Below, piece by piece: positions 44,686 to 45,951 of a DNA stretch of 45,951 nucleotides. The notes under the pieces were generated by a model, which saw only the letters and a list, made by a program, of their open reading frames with translations, had not been told where the DNA came from and searched no databases. The DNA comes from an uncultured Planctomyces sp. (GTDB lineage: Bacteria > Planctomycetota > Planctomycetia > Planctomycetales > Planctomycetaceae). The position numbers were made by a program, and so were the translations under genes. The DNA is taken from contig CALGTK010000085.1 of assembly GCA_937904325.1 (NCBI GenBank), positions 1 through 45,951 of the forward strand, written 5' to 3'. Position 1 is the stretch's first letter; each line of letters starts with the position of its first letter.

Positions 44686-45951
44686 TCACTTCGTATTCTG
44701 CAGCGCATGCGTCGGTAGTGGCAGAAAATCGTGCTCGCGAATCATCCAGCTTTCAAGCTCTTCACGCAGAGTTTGTTCCATGTCGGCGACTGACTTCTTT
44801 CCCGCCAGATTGTTGAGTTCCAGCGGATCGTTGCTCAGATCGTATAGCTCGACAACTGGCCGCGGGTTCTGAAAGTAAAGCCGCTGGTGCAACGGCGACA
44901 ACTGAATCGCTGCATGTGCCGACTGAATCGCCTTCCAGGCATCCTTGCCGGGCATGTCGACCGGTGTGTAGGCACGGTTCGGCAGTGCGTTGTAGATGTA
45001 ACGGTAACGCGTCGAGGTGATTGAACGCGACAAGTCCAGACCATCGGTTCGGGTAATCGGTCCCCAGTGCCAGCCACGTTCGGCAAATACGTATCGCCGG
45101 CCTTCCGCCTTCCCGCCGAGAAGTTGCGGAAGAAAACTGACGCCCGTCATTTCCTTTAGCGGTTTCATTCCACATACGGAGAGAAGCGTCGGGCCAAGGT
45201 CTGTACCGCACACAAGCACGGATGAATTCGACCCCGGTTTGACTCGGCCCGGCCAGCGGATCATCAGCGGAACATGAGTGCCGCGGTCCAGCAAAGTGCC
45301 TTTGCCTCGAAGCAGCGCTTCGCCGTTGTCGCCCATAAAGATAACGAGTGTGTTGTCTTCGATGCCGCGGGTCTTCAGAAGATCCATGATCAGTCCGAAT
45401 CCATGATCCAGTTCGCGGACCGATGCGAGATACCTGGCGTAGTCGACGCGGACTTCAGGGAGATCGGGCCAGTCAGCCGGAAGTTTCAATTCGCTCGGAT
45501 CGATGCCGTCGTAGTTCTCCGCGAACTTTCGATGCGGCTGACTAAAACCAAAGTAAAGAAAGAACGGTTTTTCCTCGGTCACTTTGTCCAGAGCAGCGGC
45601 AACTCGATCGGCGACGCGCAACAAGTTGTCGCCCTTGGTCCCCGCAGCTCGCACGAAGTGATCAAACCGCTCGTCGAGACTCTGCATGCCGGCTTCCCGC
45701 AGCGCCCTGTCAATGTGCTTGGCTTCGCGGACACGGCCGTCGAGATGCTGATGGCGTCCATCCAGTCCCACCCAGTAACCGCTTGCGCGAAGCACGTCTG
45801 TAAAAAAGCGAACATCACCGCGTGCTGGCTGCGCGAATCGAGTGACGCCCAGGCCAACGGGAGATCGACACGCAAAAATCGAAATCCGTGACGGAGCACA
45901 TTGCGGAGCGGACGTGTAAGCCCGATCAAACCGCATTCCCTGCTCGGCGAA
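44686..45951 (-). CDS. Sulfatase (formylglycine type), 5' partial
   Basis: The frame is open to the right window edge (it begins FAEQG before the Met at 45936), so the N-terminus with signal and first metal ligands is outside. About 420 residues are visible. CAPSR near the start (SAPQCAPSRISIFA) is the C-x-P-S-R site whose Cys becomes formylglycine. Other motifs: FFLYFGFSQPHRKF, TLVIFMGDNGEALLRGKGTL (Asp/Asn metal ligands, then Lys) and VPLMIRWPGRV. The C-terminus has the usual LYDLSNDPLELNNLAG block, so it is complete at the 3' end. It is one of two sulfatases here, but only distantly like the one at 39.8 kb. Confidence 0.93.
   Translation of the reverse strand, partial: FAEQGMRFDRAYTSAPQCAPSRISIFACRSPVGLGVTRFAQPARGDVRFFTDVLRASGYWVGLDGRHQHLDGRVREAKHIDRALREAGMQSLDERFDHFVRAAGTKGDNLLRVADRVAAALDKVTEEKPFFLYFGFSQPHRKFAENYDGIDPSELKLPADWPDLPEVRVDYARYLASVRELDHGFGLIMDLLKTRGIEDNTLVIFMGDNGEALLRGKGTLLDRGTHVPLMIRWPGRVKPGSNSSVLVCGTDLGPTLLSVCGMKPLKEMTGVSFLPQLLGGKAEGRRYVFAERGWHWGPITRTDGLDLSRSITSTRYRYIYNALPNRAYTPVDMPGKDAWKAIQSAHAAIQLSPLHQRLYFQNPRPVVELYDLSNDPLELNNLAGKKSVADMEQTLREELESWMIREHDFLPLPTHALQNTK

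Noticed and set aside
1-45951. Genome-wide reassignment of UGA to an amino acid
   Set aside because: Many intact genes here end in UGA at the family-typical C-terminus (for example the EamA and FHA-cyclase genes), so UGA is an ordinary stop; only local explanations remain for the in-frame cases.
1-45951. CRISPR arrays, tRNA or rRNA genes, intact insertion sequences
   Set aside because: I saw no regularly spaced direct repeats, no cloverleaf-like or rRNA-like sequence in the gaps, and no transposase or integrase motif. This was by eye, so a short tRNA could still be missed.

Overview
This window looks like chromosome from a planctomycete. That placement rests on gene families typical of the phylum: a DUF1501 protein beside a PSCyt1-DUF1549-DUF1553 protein, a DUF1559 pilin-like protein, two secreted sulfatases, a DUF1080 protein, a DUF11 lipoprotein and several lipobox or Tat-type leaders. 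Names come from motif recognition by eye; no database search was run.

Layout. Positions 1-2375 hold the C-terminal end of a Cache-domain membrane protein, an EamA transporter and a wrecked DUF2306 gene. 2651-3214 is a His-rich secreted protein with a 15-bp tandem repeat. 3260-7140 (minus) is housekeeping: gatC, gatA, gatB and rpmB. 7337-11340 (minus) is the DUF1501 / cytochrome-DUF1549-DUF1553 pair, followed by a lipoprotein and a divergent acetyltransferase. 12927-16131 (minus) is a three-gene envelope cluster (LolA-like, VWA, TPR-like). Divergent from it, 16477-20287 is a three-gene operon of two related secreted proteins and a DUF11 lipoprotein, ending in a strong terminator. Then come DUF1080, a ceramidase-like protein and an FHA-GAF-cyclase protein.

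24.8-30.9 kb is rich in signalling and regulation: a double zinc-ribbon gene with an in-frame UGA, a PPP-type phosphoesterase, a LuxR-type regulator, a CxxC/proline-rich protein, PspA-like and sigma-factor genes, and a LarA-like protein. 31-38 kb has an ankyrin lipoprotein, a class V aminotransferase, a BatA-like VWA membrane protein and an MCE (PqiB-like) protein. 38-46 kb has an AmpG-like MFS transporter, a sulfatase, a serine hydrolase, a DUF1559 protein behind a perfect 31-nt palindrome, a Tat-leader stub followed by a structured-looking element, and a second sulfatase cut by the window end.

The best leads are: (1) the UGA that exactly replaces a zinc-ligand cysteine at 25134-25136; (2) the two-paralog plus DUF11 operon with a leader hairpin; (3) the palindrome upstream of the DUF1559 gene; (4) the Tat stub and structured element at 44.07-44.56 kb; (5) LarA-like, cyclase and receiver proteins that lack expected active-site residues. 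I saw no CRISPR array, tRNA, rRNA or intact transposase.
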